Source of the DNA: an uncultured Pseudomonadota bacterium
GTDB taxonomy: Bacteria; Bdellovibrionota_B; Oligoflexia; Oligoflexales; CAIYRB01
Assembly (NCBI GenBank): GCA_903928445.1
Contig: CAIYRB010000133.1
Span: forward strand, 17,259-81,258
Length of the DNA stretch: 64,000 nucleotides
Direction of reading: 5' to 3'
The notes beneath the pieces were generated by a model that ran no database searches, was not told the DNA's origin, and was given only the letters and a program-made list of their open reading frames with translations. The position numbers were made by a program, and so were the translations under genes. Shown here one piece after another: positions 51,969-61,073 of the stretch. The first letter of the stretch is position 1; each line of letters begins with the position of its first letter.

Positions 51969-53495
51969 CTAGATGTCGCTGCCAAGGTAACGCTTAGCGA
52001 CCAATCGGTCATCGAAGGGCAGGAAGTGTCCATGGACGATCTGATGGGTCTCATGGCCCTTGCCGGCGATTAAAACGACATCGTCACCTCCAGCAGCTTT
52101 GATGGCTGCCGCGATGGCTTGTTCGCGGTCGATGATTTGGTTGATCGACCCAGTACGAGAAAATCCGGCGCAGATCTCGGCGATGATGTGTTGGGGGTCC
52201 TCGCTGCGCGGGTTGTCAGATGTTACGAATACATGATCGGCAAGGCGACACGCGATGTCCCCCATGAGGGGGCGCTTGCCGCGGTCACGGTCTCCACCGC
52301 AGCCAAATACCAAGATCAAGCGGCCGCGGCAAAGCGGGCGAAGGACCGCGAGGGTTTTCTCTAAGGCATCGGGAGTGTGGGCATAGTCCACGACGACCAT
52401 TGGCCCGCCGGGTTTGTAGACCTGTTCAAGTCGTCCGGGCACAGGTCGAAGCTTGTCCCAATTGGTACTTGGTAACCATTCACCGCAGGCCTTTGCCGCT
52501 AGTAAATATGCTGCGGCAAAGTTTTGCAGGGCGTGGCCGGAAAAATACGGCACTTTTCCTGTCACGCTCTGGCCGCCCAGTGTCAACGTCAGGTCAGTGC
52601 CTGACGCGCTGGTCCTATGCACCCGGATAAGTAGTTCTGACGGCGTAGCGCTGTCCCCGGCGGCCTCACGGTAGGTCAAGATGTCGCCTTTGATCTGCGC
52701 GGCGGGAATAGTCTTTGGTAGATTCGCCGCAAAGACGTGCCGGGTATCTGCCTGGTTTTGCCTAGTGAACAACGTTAATTTAGCTTGCCAGTAACTGTCC
52801 AGATCGTGGTGAAAGTCGAGGTGATCGCGCGAAAAGCTGGTGAACGCAGTGCCTTCAAAGTGTAGCGGAGCAATCTTGCCTTGGCACAGGGCGTGTGAAG
52901 AGACCTCCATGGCCACATGATGTAAGCCGAGTGCTACAGCACGTGCAAGGTGCGAGAATAGAACATCAGGATCTGGGGTTGTATGCGCAAGCGGCCATTT
53001 CTCGTCACCAAAATACGCGCCTAGTGTGCCTAAAGTTAGACAATCAACTCCCGCAAGTCGAAGCAGTTCCCCAAGCATCCAAACCGTGCTGGTCTTGCCA
53101 TTTGTACCAGTGACCCCAAACAACCGTAGCTTTTGCTCGGGATTGCCGTGGGCAGCCGCAGCCAGGTGCGCCCAGGCTTCGCGAGCATTGCTGACGCGAA
53201 GCCAAGGCTTGGCAAGAATATTGGCAGAGTGTGCCGCTGTTTCGAAGATGACCAATTGGGCGCCGCGCTCTATGGCCATGGGTATATGCAGGTGGCCGTC
53301 GGAATGGACTCCGCGGTACGCCAAAAATACGTCGCCCGGATGGACCAGGCGAGAGTCTGTGACTAGCTCTCCGACGCGAGGTGGATCTTTAGCCGTATAG
53401 GAGCTTTGCGCTATGAGTAGGCCTTGAGACTTTAGCACTGAGCAGGCTAGTTCTGCTGTCAGCCTAGAGCTTGCGAGCGTCCGCTTCATGTCCAT
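51969..53495 (-). CDS. murE: UDP-MurNAc-dipeptide:meso-diaminopimelate ligase
   Basis: Adds the third amino acid of the stem peptide. Seen: the ATP loop TGTNGKTSTVWML, HVAMEVSSHAL, VDYAHTPDALEKTL, FGCGGDRDRGKRPLMG, and SDNPRSEDP. The DNPR motif is the marker of meso-diaminopimelate specificity, the Gram-negative wall type. It has 508 residues. The start overlaps the end of ftsI by 32 nt; a second ATG two codons on is possible. Confidence 0.96.
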   Translation of the reverse strand: MDMKRTLASSRLTAELACSVLKSQGLLIAQSSYTAKDPPRVGELVTDSRLVHPGDVFLAYRGVHSDGHLHIPMAIERGAQLVIFETAAHSANILAKPWLRVSNAREAWAHLAAAAHGNPEQKLRLFGVTGTNGKTSTVWMLGELLRLAGVDCLTLGTLGAYFGDEKWPLAHTTPDPDVLFSHLARAVALGLHHVAMEVSSHALCQGKIAPLHFEGTAFTSFSRDHLDFHHDLDSYWQAKLTLFTRQNQADTRHVFAANLPKTIPAAQIKGDILTYREAAGDSATPSELLIRVHRTSASGTDLTLTLGGQSVTGKVPYFSGHALQNFAAAYLLAAKACGEWLPSTNWDKLRPVPGRLEQVYKPGGPMVVVDYAHTPDALEKTLAVLRPLCRGRLILVFGCGGDRDRGKRPLMGDIACRLADHVFVTSDNPRSEDPQHIIAEICAGFSRTGSINQIIDREQAIAAAIKAAGGDDVVLIAGKGHETHQIVHGHFLPFDDRLVAKRYLGSDI

Positions 53496-55314
53496 GTTTG
53501 TCGTCTTTCGCTAGCGGTGGCTGCAGCGACGCAGTGCTCTTGGCGGGCTTGTCCGGGGCGACATTAAGGTATTTCAGGCTGCGCTCAGCAATCCCCGCAA
53601 ACACTGGCGCAGCTGCCACGCCACCATAATAGGACAGTCCGCTGGGTTCGTCGATTAAGACATAGATCACCAGATGGGGGTCTTCAACAGGTGAAAATCC
53701 GATAAAACTGCCGATATACTTGCCCTTGGCGTAGCCTTTGACACCTGGCTCGACCTTTTGCGCCGTTCCGGTTTTACCCGCCACCGTGTAGAGGCTGGAT
53801 GCAGCCTTTTTACCGGTGCCGTCTTCGTTGGACACGACCTGCTCGAGGATGCCGCGCATCGTCCGCGCCGTTGCAGGCGAAACCGCCTCGCGAATGACCT
53901 GGGTTGGCGTGCTGTTGACGACGAGGCCATCAGATGAAATGACTCGCTCGACTAAAACAGGTTTCATCAAGTGACCGCCGTTGGCTAGTGCCCCCATTGC
54001 CTGGACAAGTTCCAGGCCGGTGACGGCAAAGCCATGGCCAAAAGCCACATTGGCAAAGCGAATCGTCGCCCATTTACGAAAATCTGAAATGTATCCTACG
54101 GTCTCGCCAGGAAAGCCGATGAGCCCGTTGTGGGTGCTGAAGCCGAAATCCTTAAGGGCATGATAAGTAGCTTCTTTCCCCATTTTATTGGCGATCTTAT
54201 AAGTACATATATTGCTGGACCGGATCAGCGTTTGCGCCGTCGTTAAGGCGGCAGCAGCGTGATCATCATGGATCGTATGTTTACCTATGCGCATCGCACC
54301 GTGGTCGCAATCGTGCTCTTCATTTGGAGAGGTCGACTTGATATCAATCGCGTGGGCAATGACAAAGGGCTTAACGACGGATCCCGGCTCAAAGGTGTCT
54401 AGTAGCGCAGTGTTACGCGCCTCGGCCAAAGTCACCTTACGGCTGTTGTTTGGGTCAAAGGTCGGGTAGTTAGCGACTGCTAAGATCCGCCCCGTGTGCG
54501 GGTCAGAAACAATTGCGAAGCCCTTTTTAGCCTTGGTTTTGCGCACTCCCGCTGCCAACTCATCCTCGGCGATCTCCTGGATAACCCGGTCTATGGTCAA
54601 ATAAACACTATTTCCGGTGCGCTCTGGCGCCGCGCCGGCCGATTCGCTGACAATAAATTGACCGCGCGCATCCTTGCTTGCCATGACCTTGAAAGCCTTG
54701 CCTTTGAGGTCCTTATCGAACTGCCTTTCAAGACCAGACAGTCCACTGTTGTCGAGGCCGATAAAGCCAAGGACCTGCGCCGCAGCGTTGCCGGCAGGGT
54801 AGTACCTAGCCGGTTCGCTGATTTGGACTAATCCGGCCAGCTCCAGGTTCATCACTTCGTCGGCGACTCGCGGATCGAGTTGCCTTGCTAGCCAAGCGAA
54901 GTAGCTTCTTTTTGCTGCCAAACGCCGGACCTTTTGCGGCGCTAATTTTAGGATACGGGCTAGATGCGTTAGCTCGCTAGGCGAAGGGCGAAATAGTCGG
55001 GGATTAATCGCTAGTGAAGGGCGTTTGACACTGATGGCTAGGGCTTCACCGCGATGGTCGTAAATAGCGCCGCGGTAGGGTGCAAGGTCGACCTCCTGCT
55101 GATATTGGTTATCGGCGATATGGTGCAGAGCATTGCTTTGTGCCGGGAATAAGTGGAGTAGCGTGGCCCTAGTGGCGATGATGCCAAACAAGCCGAGCAA
55201 GGCCCAGCGCACCACCTTGGCCCGATCGTTGCGGAAATCGCCAGGTTGGGTGCGGGGTGCGCGCATCCACAGTTTAGACTTGAGTTGTCGCGACATCGTA
55301 TTAGGGCCAATCAC
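53464..55314 (-). CDS. ftsI: Septal peptidoglycan transpeptidase FtsI (PBP3)
   Basis: Class B penicillin-binding protein that cross-links septal wall with FtsW. Seen: one membrane segment (about 35-53), the dimerisation domain with YRGAIYDHRGEALA, the active-site SVVK tetrad in TFEPGSVVKPF, SSN in RSSNICTYK, and AGKTGTAQKV. It has 616 residues, ending in a charged tail. The GTG start overlaps the ftsL stop (GTGA); an ATG six codons later is an alternative. Confidence 0.96.
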   Translation of the reverse strand: MIGPNTMSRQLKSKLWMRAPRTQPGDFRNDRAKVVRWALLGLFGIIATRATLLHLFPAQSNALHHIADNQYQQEVDLAPYRGAIYDHRGEALAISVKRPSLAINPRLFRPSPSELTHLARILKLAPQKVRRLAAKRSYFAWLARQLDPRVADEVMNLELAGLVQISEPARYYPAGNAAAQVLGFIGLDNSGLSGLERQFDKDLKGKAFKVMASKDARGQFIVSESAGAAPERTGNSVYLTIDRVIQEIAEDELAAGVRKTKAKKGFAIVSDPHTGRILAVANYPTFDPNNSRKVTLAEARNTALLDTFEPGSVVKPFVIAHAIDIKSTSPNEEHDCDHGAMRIGKHTIHDDHAAAALTTAQTLIRSSNICTYKIANKMGKEATYHALKDFGFSTHNGLIGFPGETVGYISDFRKWATIRFANVAFGHGFAVTGLELVQAMGALANGGHLMKPVLVERVISSDGLVVNSTPTQVIREAVSPATARTMRGILEQVVSNEDGTGKKAASSLYTVAGKTGTAQKVEPGVKGYAKGKYIGSFIGFSPVEDPHLVIYVLIDEPSGLSYYGGVAAAPVFAGIAERSLKYLNVAPDKPAKSTASLQPPLAKDDKHGHEADARKL

Positions 55315-55589
55315 TTGAGCGCGTAAGTCCCTTCGCCAACACCTTGGGTGGTGGCGTCAGTCATCAGCGTTAGATGCTTTTGCGTCGTCATCTTCGCCAA
55401 CTGCATCTTAAGTGTACTGCGTTCTTCTAGGAGTTTCGCCTCCTGGGACTTTAGTTGCCCGATTCGATACCCAATGAGCGTCGTTTGCGACCGGATATGA
55501 ATTCGACTTAGGGCTAGAGCAAGAAGCGTTGAAGCGGCAAAGGCAGCAAGGGTCATGCTTGACCAGACCGGCTTACGAAGTTGCAACAT
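55311..55589 (-). CDS. ftsL: Cell division protein FtsL
   Basis: Small bitopic division protein: membrane segment (about 12-28) and a following heptad-rich helix (IGQLKSQEAKLLEERSTLKMQLAKM), which pairs with FtsB. It has 92 residues. The family is barely conserved in sequence, so position between rsmH and ftsI decides the call. It lies 26 nt after rsmH. Confidence 0.85.
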   Translation of the reverse strand: MLQLRKPVWSSMTLAAFAASTLLALALSRIHIRSQTTLIGYRIGQLKSQEAKLLEERSTLKMQLAKMTTQKHLTLMTDATTQGVGEGTYALK

Positions 55590-55615
55590 AGTTCAAATTC
55601 CTCGGTTGAGGTGGG

Positions 55616-56575
55616 CTAGATCTTTTCTATCGTACGTAGCTTCGCACTGCGGGCTCTAGGGTTAGCCCGGATTTGGGCCTCGCTAGGTAGCATAGGGAAG
55701 GGTTTAATGATTTGGCCGCGTACGTGCATGAGTTGCACGACGTCGATTTCACGTAGAGGAATGTCGCGAGGAATATCCGCCCTTTCGCGACGCCCGGTTA
55801 GCGCCAAGAAGCCATGCTTAACTAGCCGGTCTTCAAGAGAATGAAAGCTAATAATGGCGAATCGTCCGTGCGGCTTTAGCACAGCAAAGCCGCTATCCAG
55901 CATCGATTGCAACTCGCCAAGCTCGTCATTTACAGCAATCCTAAGGGCCTGGAAGGTCCGGGTGGCAGGATGCTTGCGGCTTGCCGTTGGGTAAGCGGCG
56001 GCGGCTTTTACCAGAGCTGCTAGCTGCGCCGTGGTTGTAATCGGTGTTTCATCTCGGGTATGGACGATGCGTTTGGCTATTTGGCGTGCTTTTGGCTCTT
56101 CGCCATAATCGCGCAGCAGTTGCGTTAGTGCATCAAGCTCAATGTCAGCAAGGAGCTCAGCAGCCGTCCGACCCCCCTCTTGGTCCATACGCATGTCCAG
56201 TGGCGCATCATTTTGAAAAGAAAAGCCGCGCTCGACTTCGTCCAAATGCATACTGGAGACACCAATATCGGCGCAAACACCGGCGATTTTACCCGTCAGC
56301 CCAGCGGCATCCACGACTTGCCCTAATGACGAGAAGGGCCCCTTGATCAAACGCAAGCACCCGGTGGCCAAGGGACCCGCAAGGCGCTCACGGGCTAAGC
56401 CTAATGCCCGCTCATCGCGGTCAAAGCCGAGGATCAGTCCTTTGGGGCCAACCGCTTGAAGCATCTTTTCGGTATGCCCAGCACCACCAACGGTGCAGTC
56501 GATCGCAATATCTCCCGCCTTCAGCGCTAGTGCGTTGACGAGTTCATCAAGAAGTACGGTCTGATGGGGTGTCAA
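55616..56575 (-). CDS. rsmH: 16S rRNA m4C1402 methyltransferase RsmH (MraW)
   Basis: SAM-dependent methyltransferase acting on C1402 of 16S rRNA. Seen: HQTVLLDELVNAL at the start, the SAM loop DCTVGGAGHTEKML, DRDERALGLARERL, GVCADIGVSSMHLDE, and ARSAKLRTIEK at the end. The TTG chosen overlaps the mraZ TGA (TTGA) and begins exactly where the family's conserved N terminus does, giving 319 residues. A longer frame upstream runs through mraZ in another phase and is not RsmH-like. Confidence 0.95.
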   Translation of the reverse strand: MTPHQTVLLDELVNALALKAGDIAIDCTVGGAGHTEKMLQAVGPKGLILGFDRDERALGLARERLAGPLATGCLRLIKGPFSSLGQVVDAAGLTGKIAGVCADIGVSSMHLDEVERGFSFQNDAPLDMRMDQEGGRTAAELLADIELDALTQLLRDYGEEPKARQIAKRIVHTRDETPITTTAQLAALVKAAAAYPTASRKHPATRTFQALRIAVNDELGELQSMLDSGFAVLKPHGRFAIISFHSLEDRLVKHGFLALTGRRERADIPRDIPLREIDVVQLMHVRGQIIKPFPMLPSEAQIRANPRARSAKLRTIEKI

Positions 56576-57024
56576 ATCTGAATCCCGAGTTCTGCAAGAG
56601 ATGCGTAAATAGCACCGACCTGGTCGGTGAGCTGCGGGAACGATGCCTGCCATCTCTCCGTCGCCCAAAGTTCGAACTTCTCCAGCTGGCCAATGATCGT
56701 GCAGTCGCGGACCAACCTGGCGTCCCTTCGCAAGTCCAGTGGTATCAAGATGCGTCCCGCCTTGTCGATCGGACATTCCTGGGCGCACCCGATGAAGATT
56801 CGTTTGAACGCCATAACCTTCGGATCCAACTGGTTCAACTTGGCGATCAGGGCCAGCTTTTCGGCCCATTCGGCAAGTGGGTAAGCGGCCAGGCACTGGT
56901 CAGAGATAGTGACCATTACGGCGACCTCCTGGTTATCCTCGGCGCTGATTTTGCGACGAAATGGCAGAGGCACGGCTAAGCGTCCCTTCTCGTCGATGGT
57001 GTGTTCGAATTTACCCTGGAACAA
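56572..57024 (-). CDS. mraZ: Transcriptional regulator MraZ
   Basis: DNA-binding protein that represses its own dcw cluster. Seen: two AbrB-type (SpoVT) halves with the DxxGR motifs DEKGRLAVP and DKAGRILIP. The TTG at 57024 matches the family start (FQGKFEHTIDEKGR), has GGAG 8 nt upstream and gives 150 residues, the usual length; an upstream ATG at 57123 would add 33 residues and lies within the operator. The TGGG direct repeats upstream fit autoregulation. Confidence 0.94.
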   Translation of the reverse strand: MFQGKFEHTIDEKGRLAVPLPFRRKISAEDNQEVAVMVTISDQCLAAYPLAEWAEKLALIAKLNQLDPKVMAFKRIFIGCAQECPIDKAGRILIPLDLRRDARLVRDCTIIGQLEKFELWATERWQASFPQLTDQVGAIYASLAELGIQI

Positions 57025-57096
57025 GCGAAGGTCTCCGGCGGCGGACGGCACGGGTGTGCGAGAGGCTGGTATGCGTGGACATTGGCGGCGGTGGCT

Positions 57097-57120
57097 CCCA
57101 CTTGCCCCCACTTTGCCCCA
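57097..57120 (-). promoter_or_regulatory. MraZ operator: three TGGG repeats at 10-bp spacing
   Basis: On the - strand TGGGGCAAAG, TGGGGGCAAG and TGGGAG follow each other with TGGG at 57120, 57110 and 57100, exactly one helical turn apart. E. coli MraZ binds such TGGG repeats spaced by 10 bp between its promoter and gene, and here too the repeats sit between the promoter and the start. Confidence 0.88.
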
Positions 57121-57130
57121 CACTGCTTAT

Positions 57131-57160
57131 AGAATACCTGGCTGTAAACAACGGCGTCAA
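57131..57160 (-). promoter_or_regulatory. Sigma-70-like promoter of the dcw cluster
   Basis: TTGACG (57160-57155) and TATTCT (57136-57131) with an 18-nt spacer, just upstream of the MraZ repeats and about 105 nt before the mraZ start. The -35 matches at 5 of 6 positions and the -10 at 4 of 6. Confidence 0.5.
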
Positions 57161-57520
57161 TGTTCGCCGCTGCCGCGTCACAACATGGCTGCGCGTTGAC
57201 TAAGCGCGAATGTAAACAAGTATATAATTTTTAAAGCTAATGCAAAATGAGCCGCAATTTCTGGGACTGTGCGATCGTGACTAGTCTAAAGCTAGGATTA
57301 GATAGTCGCGTTGATTAAGCGCCATGGTACGACTGGTCGACGTGTCGTCTATGCGCCCAATCCATTGATGAGCAGGCATTGCGCGCATTTGGTGGGCGGA
57401 AAACATTGCCCCTTGCGGCGTTCATCAATTCGTCCTGTAATAAACTAAAGCTCTTTCTACGTGCTGCCGATGGTGGAGCCGTAGGGAGAATAGTGTCTTA
57501 ATTTTTTTTGGAGGAAGGTT
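57161..57520. other. Intergenic region between mraZ and the LysM gene
   Basis: Divergent gap that holds the start region of two transcripts. An AT-rich TATATAATTTTT occurs at 57221-57232, with TTGACT upstream but at poor spacing. No convincing gene, tRNA or terminator. GGAGGAAGG at 57510-57518 is the ribosome site of the LysM gene. Confidence 0.6.
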
Positions 57521-58648
57521 ATGAAGATGAGTGTGAGGCGCTGGCTTGGCGCTTCGACCCTCGCCCTGTTCGCCAGCTTCGCGGTCGCCGGATGCTCCGG
57601 AGATCAAGATGCTGAGGACGGAATCGAGGCCTCGAACAACCAGGCGGCAGACAATGCCAATGGCAACGCAGTTGCGAGCGACGACAATGGTGGCGGCGAA
57701 AAGCCCGCCGGGGACGAATCTAACGCTGCGCCGACTAATGCTGCGGGCGCTGATACCGCAGCCGAAGCGGGCGCCGCAGGAGGAAATTCAACCGAAAACG
57801 ATTTGCAAGAGATCATCACAGAAATGAACGGCCAACAAGGCGGTGATAAAGAAGCCGCTGCCGGCGCCGAAGGCGCCGCCCCACTCGCAGGCGAAGCTCC
57901 TGCCGCAGCTCCGGCCCCTGCCGTGGCTAGCGCTCCAGCTCCTGCCGCAGCCCCTGCTCCAGCAGCTGGTGGTAACAGTGCTACGGCCGACGCTAAGTCG
58001 GCAGCCCTTCCCTTTCAACCCGGCGGCACGCCGGCAGCTGCTGGGCTCCCCGAGCTCGGCTCGAAAATGTCGTACATCGTCGAAAAGGGCGACACCTTGG
58101 CCAAGATCTCGCAAAAGATCTATGGCGCTCCAAGCCACTGGCAGGAAATGGCAACATTAAGTGGTTTGAGCAATCCAAGCCGCATCTTCCCGGGCGACTT
58201 GGTTTACTACACCCTCGACGAAACGGCCGTCACTTTTGCCAAGGCCTACGACTCCGTTCAGCGCTCTGAAGAGCAAGTTAAGCCAGGCGATACGCTGGCT
58301 ACGATCTCCCAGCGGCTGTACGGTTCCACCGAATCCTGGCGCACCCTGTGGCGTCATAACGACAAGATCGAAAACCCCGATGTTGTTCAGCCAGGATCCA
58401 CCGTCTTTTATGTCGCCAAAGGCGCACTGCAAGCAGCTATAGATCATGTTAAGTCTGGATCAACCACCAACCTAGCTACCCTGAACGCAAAAGATTCCGC
58501 CACAATCAACAGCCCAGCCATCTCTGCAAAGAGCTTGTCCATGTCTCACCATAAAAGACACCACCGCGCTCACGCGTTTGATGCAAGTGTCAACCTGATC
58601 GTTAGCCAAACCAACGTCAACGCTTCTTTCAACGCTAGCAACGGGTAA
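57521..58648 (+). CDS. LysM-domain lipoprotein
   Basis: Secreted peptidoglycan-binding protein. Seen: a signal with lipobox VAGC (Cys25 lipidated); a long Ala, Pro, Gly and Asp-rich linker (about 27-180), probably disordered, including an Ala/Pro repeat; and two LysM domains (about 186-236, YIVEKGDTLAKISQKIYG; about 251-298, VKPGDTLATISQRLYG). The tail is Ser and His-rich. It has 375 residues. The LysM pair suggests attachment to the wall from an outer- or inner-membrane anchor. It is transcribed away from the mraZ promoter. No enzyme domain is present, so the function is not known. Confidence 0.88.
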   Translation: MKMSVRRWLGASTLALFASFAVAGCSGDQDAEDGIEASNNQAADNANGNAVASDDNGGGEKPAGDESNAAPTNAAGADTAAEAGAAGGNSTENDLQEIITEMNGQQGGDKEAAAGAEGAAPLAGEAPAAAPAPAVASAPAPAAAPAPAAGGNSATADAKSAALPFQPGGTPAAAGLPELGSKMSYIVEKGDTLAKISQKIYGAPSHWQEMATLSGLSNPSRIFPGDLVYYTLDETAVTFAKAYDSVQRSEEQVKPGDTLATISQRLYGSTESWRTLWRHNDKIENPDVVQPGSTVFYVAKGALQAAIDHVKSGSTTNLATLNAKDSATINSPAISAKSLSMSHHKRHHRAHAFDASVNLIVSQTNVNASFNASNG

Positions 58649-59005
58649 ATCCACAAACTAAAACGAAGTCGTAAGACTTCAGGTGCGATATTAGCATCAG
58701 CGACACCAACAAGAAGCAAGATGCCTTCCGAGTGTAGATCTGGTGTAGGCCTCGTAAGGACCAAGGACGACGTGCAAAGAAAGACGTTGCCATGATCTAG
58801 AGACCAAACGAAGCGGTAGTGCTGTTGAAAGATCGCCCCTCACTGATTGTCTAGTTGATCTCCAGGCGAAGTTGGCCAACCTAGCCTTGAGACTAAAAGA
58901 CCCCAGCCGAGACTAAGCAGAACTTACAACACCATCCGCTTCCCCTTTTAACTAGCTGATTATTAGGCGAATCGATGTATAGAGCTTGTCTAAGCTCAGG
59001 GCTGC
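58649..59005. other. Intergenic region after the LysM gene
   Basis: No gene seen. A small hairpin GAAGTC, loop GTAA, GACTTC (58665-58680) follows the LysM stop by 16 nt without a T-run and may end that transcript weakly. GTTGGCCAAC near 58870-58880 is a short palindrome. The region lies between convergent genes (LysM on +, murU on -). Confidence 0.55.
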
Positions 59006-59992
59006 CTAGTCACTTTGAGCAAGCGCGATGTGGATCCCCGGCCCGACTAAGGCGTGGTCGATCGTCGCCCCGGCTGGCACCACGGCGCCAGGTAGGAGGA
59101 CTGAATTGCTGACCTGCGCACCAGCACCAATTTGCACACCTGACTCAACAACGACATGTGGACCGAGAGTCGCATGGTTGTAGGTGGTAAGTGCAGTCGG
59201 CAAAAGTACCCCGTTGGCATCTGGCAGTGGTATGAGGCCTCGGGTTTGCCGCAACCGATCCAGCTTGATGGCGCGGCAAAGGTCCGGTTCACGTAAAAGC
59301 GCTAGGATTGCCGACCAGTAAAATTGGGGAGTACGCAAATCGTGCCAATAGCCGCCATGTACATCTGCCGCAACGGTCCAACCTAGGTCGAGGGCCTTCA
59401 GGTAACCCTTTGAGACAACGTCGAAGGTGCCGCTTTTAGGTAGCAGATCGAGTAGTTTGGGCGAAAGAATTTGAGCGCAGGCAAAATTTCCAGCCTGAGT
59501 CGCTGCCTTTGGCGCGGCCTTGCCGATGGCATGGATACGGCCTAAGTGGTGAAACACTGAACTTTCCCCTTGGATCACCGCGGGAAGCAGCATCATCGAA
59601 GCGGCTGCTTGCATCGCACGATGTCGCGCAATCAAGGACTTCAGGTCAAAGTCAGAGACGACGTCGCCGTTCAGAACGATAAGGTCGGCATCTCCTAGCC
59701 ACGAGCGAAGGGGCGGATAGGCGCCTCCCGTACCGAGCAGTTCTGGTTCGTAAGAAAGAACCAAGCGTTGGCCCAGCGGGTTTTCCTGTACCAGCCGCGC
59801 TATCTGCTCAGGATGATAGTGCGAATTGATCGCAACATCGTCGACTCCGGCCGCCATGAGATTGGCCAAGGCCAGCTCGAGTGGTGTACTGCCAGCAAAC
59901 GGCACCAGCGGCTTTGGATAGATGTCGGTGAGGGGGCGAAGCCGAGTCCCAAGACCTGCGGCAAGGACCATCCCCTTAATCGCGCGAGTCAT
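59006..59992 (-). CDS. murU: N-acetylmuramate-1-phosphate uridylyltransferase (MurU-like)
   Basis: Nucleotidyltransferase that in Pseudomonas makes UDP-MurNAc from MurNAc-1-phosphate in wall recycling. Seen: the sugar nucleotidyltransferase start VLAAGLGTRLRPLTD with KPLVPFAG, ELLGTGGAY, DLIVLNGDVVSDFD, and a C-terminal hexapeptide-like segment (NHATLGPHVVVESGVQIGAGAQVSNSVLLPGAVV) for a left-handed helix. It has 328 residues from ATG 59992. Its 5' end overlaps the kinase gene by 17 nt. The substrate is inferred from the pairing with an AmgK-like kinase; related enzymes act on glucose or mannose. Confidence 0.78.
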   Translation of the reverse strand: MTRAIKGMVLAAGLGTRLRPLTDIYPKPLVPFAGSTPLELALANLMAAGVDDVAINSHYHPEQIARLVQENPLGQRLVLSYEPELLGTGGAYPPLRSWLGDADLIVLNGDVVSDFDLKSLIARHRAMQAAASMMLLPAVIQGESSVFHHLGRIHAIGKAAPKAATQAGNFACAQILSPKLLDLLPKSGTFDVVSKGYLKALDLGWTVAADVHGGYWHDLRTPQFYWSAILALLREPDLCRAIKLDRLRQTRGLIPLPDANGVLLPTALTTYNHATLGPHVVVESGVQIGAGAQVSNSVLLPGAVVPAGATIDHALVGPGIHIALAQSD

Positions 59993-61073
59993 GGCCAACC
60001 TGGTTCAAGTGAGCGCGCAGGCGCTGTAGAAGTGGTCCCGAGATAAATGGCCAGCGCGAATCCAAGACAGCCTGATCCTCAATGGTTGCCAGAGCGCTTG
60101 GTACATATTTTAAATAATCGCCACGTTGTTTGTCTAGGGTTAGAAAGCCGAAGCTACCAATCGCCTTTAGCTGCCTTTGCAGAAGCATAGGTCGCCACAA
60201 GGCGGTTGCTTCGGCATAAACGTCGGCGCCGTTGATCTGGCGAATGACTTCGAGTCCGTCGTCGAGCAGCTGCCGACGCAGAACACCGTTGAATGGTACA
60301 TACGAGTCGAAGCATAGGGAGACAAGGTCGTAAGAGGCGGGACCCAAACGGGCGTCTTGAAAGTCTATTACAGCAAGCTTGTCGTCTTTGACCATGATGT
60401 TGCGTGAATGCAGGTCGCGATGAACGAAGTATTGCGAGTTCGCGGCCAAGGTTTCGCTGAGGATCCGCACGTCGCGGTTGAACTGGGTCTCTTCCGCCGT
60501 TGTTAGCACGACGCCTGCAACCGGCCTGGCGTACTTTTGCATGAAGAAGTTTAGTTCCCAAGTGAACCGTTCGGTATCAAAGCCGCGCTTGCACCAGATG
60601 GAGCTTTCGTTGCGCGGGATGCCGAGAAAGCGTGCCACTATGCCGGAGCACCGACGGTACAATGTTCGGATATCGGTCATGCGCTGGGTTTGAATGTTTT
60701 GTAAGACGACGCCTTCTAGCATTTGATTGCCGTAGTCTTCGATAAGAAGGGCTGCATGGGCCGTTAGGGCGCTGCTGACGCGAGGTACAAAGACCCCTTG
60801 CTCGGCGAGCAAATTGGCAATGGTGATCCATTCGTAGCCGCCTGATTTGAGCGCTTCTGCGTCGCTGCCTGATAGCTGCATGAGGACTAGCGGGTTTGGC
60901 AACTCCGGTGATCTAATTCGGTAATAACAGCGATCTGAGCCGTCGCCGGCAAGCCACTCCATGGCAACTGAGTGGACGCCGAGGGTTTGGGCGATCAGTG
61001 TGGGCGGCGGCGGCTTTAAAGCATCGCTGCGCTGTTTAGAGAGTGAGGAAGTCAAGGTCTGGACCCATCTCAA
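59976..61073 (-). CDS. amgK: Sugar 1-kinase, AmgK/aminoglycoside-phosphotransferase fold
   Basis: Phosphotransferase that in the AmgK-MurU pathway phosphorylates MurNAc at C1. Seen: SDRCYYRIRSPELP, LLIEDYGNQMLEG, the kinase catalytic loop HRDLHSRNIMV, and VIDFQDARLGPASYDLVSLC with the metal-binding Asp. It has 365 residues from a TTG; the start is uncertain, as the first good match to the family begins about 45 residues in and no ribosome site is clear. It overlaps the lipid kinase end by 38 nt. Confidence 0.75.
   Translation of the reverse strand: MRWVQTLTSSLSKQRSDALKPPPPTLIAQTLGVHSVAMEWLAGDGSDRCYYRIRSPELPNPLVLMQLSGSDAEALKSGGYEWITIANLLAEQGVFVPRVSSALTAHAALLIEDYGNQMLEGVVLQNIQTQRMTDIRTLYRRCSGIVARFLGIPRNESSIWCKRGFDTERFTWELNFFMQKYARPVAGVVLTTAEETQFNRDVRILSETLAANSQYFVHRDLHSRNIMVKDDKLAVIDFQDARLGPASYDLVSLCFDSYVPFNGVLRRQLLDDGLEVIRQINGADVYAEATALWRPMLLQRQLKAIGSFGFLTLDKQRGDYLKYVPSALATIEDQAVLDSRWPFISGPLLQRLRAHLNQVGHDSRD

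Noticed and set aside
57025..57123. A longer MraZ from ATG 57123
   Set aside because: The added residues lack conservation and the DNA carries the MraZ operator downstream of the promoter.
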